The notes under the pieces were generated by a model. It had not been told where the DNA came from. It was given only the letters and a program-made list of their open reading frames with translations, and ran no database searches. A program made the position numbers and the translations under genes. Shown one piece after another: positions 62,968 to 64,000 of a stretch of DNA of 64,000 nucleotides (its first letter is position 1; each line of letters begins with the position of its first letter). Source of the stretch: Maribellus comscasis. Its GTDB lineage: Bacteria > Bacteroidota > Bacteroidia > Bacteroidales > Prolixibacteraceae. The DNA is taken from assembly GCF_009762775.1 (NCBI RefSeq), contig NZ_CP046401.1:558001-622000 (forward strand), read 5' to 3'.

Positions 62968-63531
62968 ATGAATATAAATGACACTATAAAAAACCGCAGG
63001 GCAACACCGCCACGGTTTATATCGAAAGAAAAAATTTCGGAAGAAACAATCAAACAATTGCTTGAAAATGCCAACTGGGCACCTAATCACAAACAGACTG
63101 AGCCCTGGAGATTTAAAGTTTATTCGGGAGCAGCAAAAGAAAAACTGGCAGATGATATTTTTCTCCAGCTTGAAGAAAAAATGAAAGAAGGGGCAAATGT
63201 AAATGCTCAAAAAGCGGAAAAACTACGCGAAAACATTAAGCGTGTTCCCGTAGTAATTTCAGTCGCGATGCAACGCGACGAAGCTCAACGAATTCCTGAA
63301 TGGGAAGAAGTGGCCGCCGTTTCAATGGCAGTTCAAAATATGTGGCTCACGGCAACAGAAATGGGACTCGGCGCTTTCTGGGCGACGCCTTATTTTATAT
63401 CTTTGCTTCACGACATTTTGGAAGTTGAACCGGGCCAGTTGCCAATGGGATTCTTTTACGTGGGAAAAGTTGCGATGGATTATCCTTCTCCCGGGCGCGG
63501 ACCTGTCGATTCCAAAGTGGAATGGAAATAA
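62968..63531 (+). CDS. Nitroreductase-family flavoprotein
   Basis: A 187-residue protein from the ATG at 62968; 13 upstream codons are open but hydrophobic and lack support. FMN-binding start NDTIKNRRATPPRF, ENANWAPNHKQTEPWRFKV (typical PSxxNxQPWxF variant), then VAAVSMAVQNMWLTATEMGLGAFWATP and FFYVGKVAMDYPSPGRGPVDSKVEW. It resembles the YdjA/NfnB-like branch that reduces nitro compounds or quinones with NAD(P)H; the physiological substrate is unknown. Confidence 0.88.
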   Translation: MNINDTIKNRRATPPRFISKEKISEETIKQLLENANWAPNHKQTEPWRFKVYSGAAKEKLADDIFLQLEEKMKEGANVNAQKAEKLRENIKRVPVVISVAMQRDEAQRIPEWEEVAAVSMAVQNMWLTATEMGLGAFWATPYFISLLHDILEVEPGQLPMGFFYVGKVAMDYPSPGRGPVDSKVEWK

Positions 63532-63547
63532 AACCTAAATCGACAAA

Positions 63548-64000
63548 ATGAAAAAAACAACCCGGATTACCTTGTATTTATTGAGCTTCCTGCTTATTAC
63601 TTATACAACAAAAGCACAAACTAAATTAAGTTCTGAAAAATATCACATTCACCGCTCGGCATTAAAAAATTCGTATTTAAAATTTGCGAATGAAAAACAC
63701 GGGCGTGTTGTTTTTCTGGGAGGTTCAATTACATATAATCCGGGTTGGCGAGATTCTGTTTGCCACTACCTCACACAAAAGTTTCCCGATACTGAATTTG
63801 ATTTTATCAGTGCCGGAATTCCTTCGATGGGCTCTACTCCGGCGGCTTTTCGTTTTGAGCGCGATGTTTTGAAAAATGGCCCGGTGGATTTACTTTTTGA
63901 AGAAGCGTCAGTGAACGACGACACCAATCACAGAAAACCGGAGGAAATTACCCGCGGAATGGAAGGAATTGTTCGCCATGCATTAACGGCAAATCCTGCC
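63548..64000 (+). CDS. SGNH/GDSL hydrolase, N-terminal part (cut by window edge)
   Basis: An open frame of 151 codons from the ATG at 63548 continues past the right edge. Signal peptide about 1-23 (T-K-A-Q). VVFLGGSITYNPGWRDSV holds the block I serine (S60, GGS instead of GDS), FISAGIPSMGSTPAAFRF gives the block II glycine, and FEEASVNDDTNHRKPEE contains the block III Asn region. Probably an exported carbohydrate or lipid esterase. It follows the nitroreductase by 17 bp on the same strand. Confidence 0.85.
   Translation, partial: MKKTTRITLYLLSFLLITYTTKAQTKLSSEKYHIHRSALKNSYLKFANEKHGRVVFLGGSITYNPGWRDSVCHYLTQKFPDTEFDFISAGIPSMGSTPAAFRFERDVLKNGPVDLLFEEASVNDDTNHRKPEEITRGMEGIVRHALTANPA

Noticed and set aside
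1..64000. tRNA, rRNA, riboswitch or prophage genes
   Set aside because: None was seen: no cloverleaf with CCA-type acceptor pattern, no rRNA core sequence, no phage structural gene.

Overview
The window looks like a chromosomal segment of a marine or alga-associated Bacteroidota, probably of the Marinilabiliales/Prolixibacteraceae type. This is inferred from three complete ECF sigma / FecR anti-sigma / SusC (with STN domain) / SusD modules, a very high density of formylglycine sulfatases, AT-rich DNA with TAnnTTTG promoter boxes, and the carboxynorspermidine pathway. The taxonomic guess is an inference; no rRNA or other marker gene is present.

Layout. (1) 1-7348, minus strand: regulatory/uptake module 1 (sigma 7333, FecR 6600, SusC 5312, SusD 1847), followed by the first 46 codons of another secreted protein. 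(2) 7895-42437, minus strand: one collinear locus of about 34 kb. It starts with module 2 (sigma 42437, FecR, SusC, SusD) and continues through sulfatases, a broken rhamnosidase-like gene, a five-bladed-propeller lipoprotein, more sulfatases, a secreted ADP-ribosylglycohydrolase, a mutarotase-like lipoprotein, a FucP-type permease, a GH172 (DUF2961) enzyme, an unassigned 696-residue enzyme-like protein, a GH116-type glycosidase, an AraB-type ribulokinase and a truncated, frameshifted fucI. (3) 42470-46020: an island of foreign appearance with a frameshifted GC-rich orphan gene, two related arrays of helically phased hexamers in inverted orientation, and an IS1380-family insertion sequence between them. 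(4) 46049-56831, minus strand: module 3 (sigma, FecR, SusC, SusD) with one sulfatase and a GH92 enzyme. (5) 57148-64000: a MORN-repeat lipoprotein, a decayed reading frame, a GH29 alpha-L-fucosidase, the pair nspC / carboxynorspermidine dehydrogenase, a nitroreductase and the start of an SGNH hydrolase.

How the parts fit. Each SusC carries an STN signalling domain, so substrate binding at the outer membrane can be relayed through FecR to its sigma factor and switch on the downstream genes. In locus 2, eight intact sulfatases would strip sulfate esters from an imported glycan. GH172, GH116, the propeller protein and perhaps the 696-residue protein would cut glycosidic bonds, FucP would import a 6-deoxyhexose or pentose, and the ribulokinase would phosphorylate a ketose. 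FucI-type isomerases and AraB-type kinases together can process D-arabinose as well as L-sugars, and some GH172 enzymes are alpha-D-arabinofuranosidases, so a sulfated glycan rich in arabinose or fucose is a reasonable guess. The local isomerase is dead.

Most unusual items: the phased-hexamer arrays (43663-43861 and 45838-46014); plus-strand terminator-like hairpins in the FecR-SusC gap of all three modules; a recombination scar in which about 400 bp of sulfatase tail plus leader is shared by two places; and the unassigned 696-residue protein.
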